Part shown: positions 22,622-22,867 of the stretch, piece by piece | Position numbering within the stretch: position 1 is the first letter of the stretch | How the letters are laid out: each line of letters opens with the position of its first letter | Assembly (NCBI GenBank): GCA_026400425.1 | Contig: JAPLPC010000457.1 | Span: 4,931 to 27,797, forward strand | Length of the DNA: 22,867 bases | Direction: 5' to 3' | DNA from: Hyphomicrobiales bacterium | Lineage (GTDB): Bacteria; Pseudomonadota; Alphaproteobacteria; Rhizobiales; Xanthobacteraceae | Notes under the pieces: model-generated | What the model saw: only the letters and a program-made list of their open reading frames with translations | Database searches by the model: none | Told to the model about the DNA's origin: nothing | Made by a program: the position numbers and the translations under genes

Positions 22622-22867
22622 CGATAAAGCTCCGGGCAGCGATCAAAACTGTTCCGGTACTCGGATGTCTCGACGCAATGGCTCAATCGCTCAATTCATT
22701 GCGATTTACAGTACGCACTTAAATAGTTTCTTTAATTGCCAAGAAATTCTCCTGCCTAAATCGCCTTGGTTGATTGATCGCTAACGGGCCCTATTGGCTG
22801 CGCCGCGCGATGGGTAACGTCCCAGCCGCCCACCGAGAAACTGCCAAAGCCCGCTCCCGCCTCCCGA
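22622..22867. promoter_or_regulatory. A/T-richer region upstream of the 361-aa gene with two inverted repeats
   Basis: No gene is seen in these 246 bp. Two inverted repeats stand out. CGCAATG/CATTGCG (22674-22680, 22697-22703) encloses a direct repeat CTCAAT-CG-CTCAAT. TTTCTT/AAGAAA (22727-22732, 22741-22746) has an 8-bp spacer in A/T-rich DNA. They are plausible operators or a promoter region for the minus-strand gene, but no -35/-10 pair is clear. The right edge may also hold the end of another gene. Confidence 0.4.

Larger units (their letters stand above)
7857..22867. mobile_element. Integrated conjugative/mobilizable element at tRNA-Arg (left part; right end outside window)
   Basis: From the tRNA 3' end to the right edge the content changes from housekeeping genes to a serine recombinase, MobF relaxase, coupling protein, TraL-like ATPase and a series of unknown proteins nearly all transcribed leftward. 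No VirB/Trb/Tra mating-pair genes are seen in these 15 kb. The element is therefore either an integrative mobilizable element that borrows a type IV secretion system, or the first part of a self-transmissible element. No IS or transposase is present. The part right of about 21.3 kb is visibly richer in A/T in its intergenic DNA than the backbone. Confidence 0.75.

Noticed and set aside
7884..22867. Right-hand attachment site or second tRNA 3' end, CRISPR array, rRNA, IS element
   Set aside because: None was seen by reading both strands; the right junction is presumably beyond the window.

Overview
The window looks like part of an alphaproteobacterial chromosome, most plausibly Rhizobiales of the Bradyrhizobium/Rhodopseudomonas/Afipia type. 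This is inferred from the high GC content, the ssu operon, the YccF and deacetylase proteins, and the style of the conjugation genes; nothing in the sequence identifies a species. It splits into a chromosomal backbone (about 1-7883) and the left part of an integrated, probably mobilizable, element (about 7857 to the right edge).

Backbone. After the last 52 codons of an unidentified + strand gene comes a minus-strand alkanesulfonate operon, ssuD-ssuC-ssuB-flavin reductase. ssuD and ssuC overlap by ATGA, and no binding-protein gene (ssuA) is present. A 449-bp divergent intergenic region separates it from three + strand genes: a PAS-GGDEF-EAL cyclic-di-GMP protein with all the usual motifs, a YccF-family membrane protein, and a NodB-type polysaccharide deacetylase followed by a good hairpin terminator. 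A complete tRNA-Arg(CCG) with encoded CCA follows.

Element. A large serine recombinase gene faces the tRNA and reads into it: its last nine codons and stop lie on the antisense strand of the tRNA 3' half, so the tRNA 3' end is the left junction. To its right, almost everything is on the minus strand and reads toward the recombinase: two unknown long genes, a DUF3846-like protein, two unknown proteins, an HExxH (FtsH/M41-like) protein, a 397-aa unknown, a TraL-like P-loop ATPase, a small membrane protein, a VirD4/TraD-type coupling protein, a MobF (TrwC/TraI-type) relaxase-helicase, and an 89-aa protein overlapping the relaxase stop. A single + strand gene near 20 kb is split by an apparent +1 frameshift. 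No mating-pair-formation (type IV secretion) gene is visible, so either the element is mobilizable (IME-like) or that module lies beyond the right edge.

How it may work together: relaxase, coupling protein and TraL-like ATPase are the DNA-processing side of conjugation, and the serine recombinase integrates and excises at tRNA-Arg. The least explained part is the 14.3-19.6 kb gene block together with its intergenic signals. A 17-bp motif containing TTCG-N4-CGAA occurs three times, always in a gap between two minus-strand genes. At two of these it is followed 26-27 nt downstream by a GC-rich hairpin that pairs better as minus-strand RNA, one of them a textbook terminator ending at the relaxase start codon. 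This suggests a shared control system that has to be tested.
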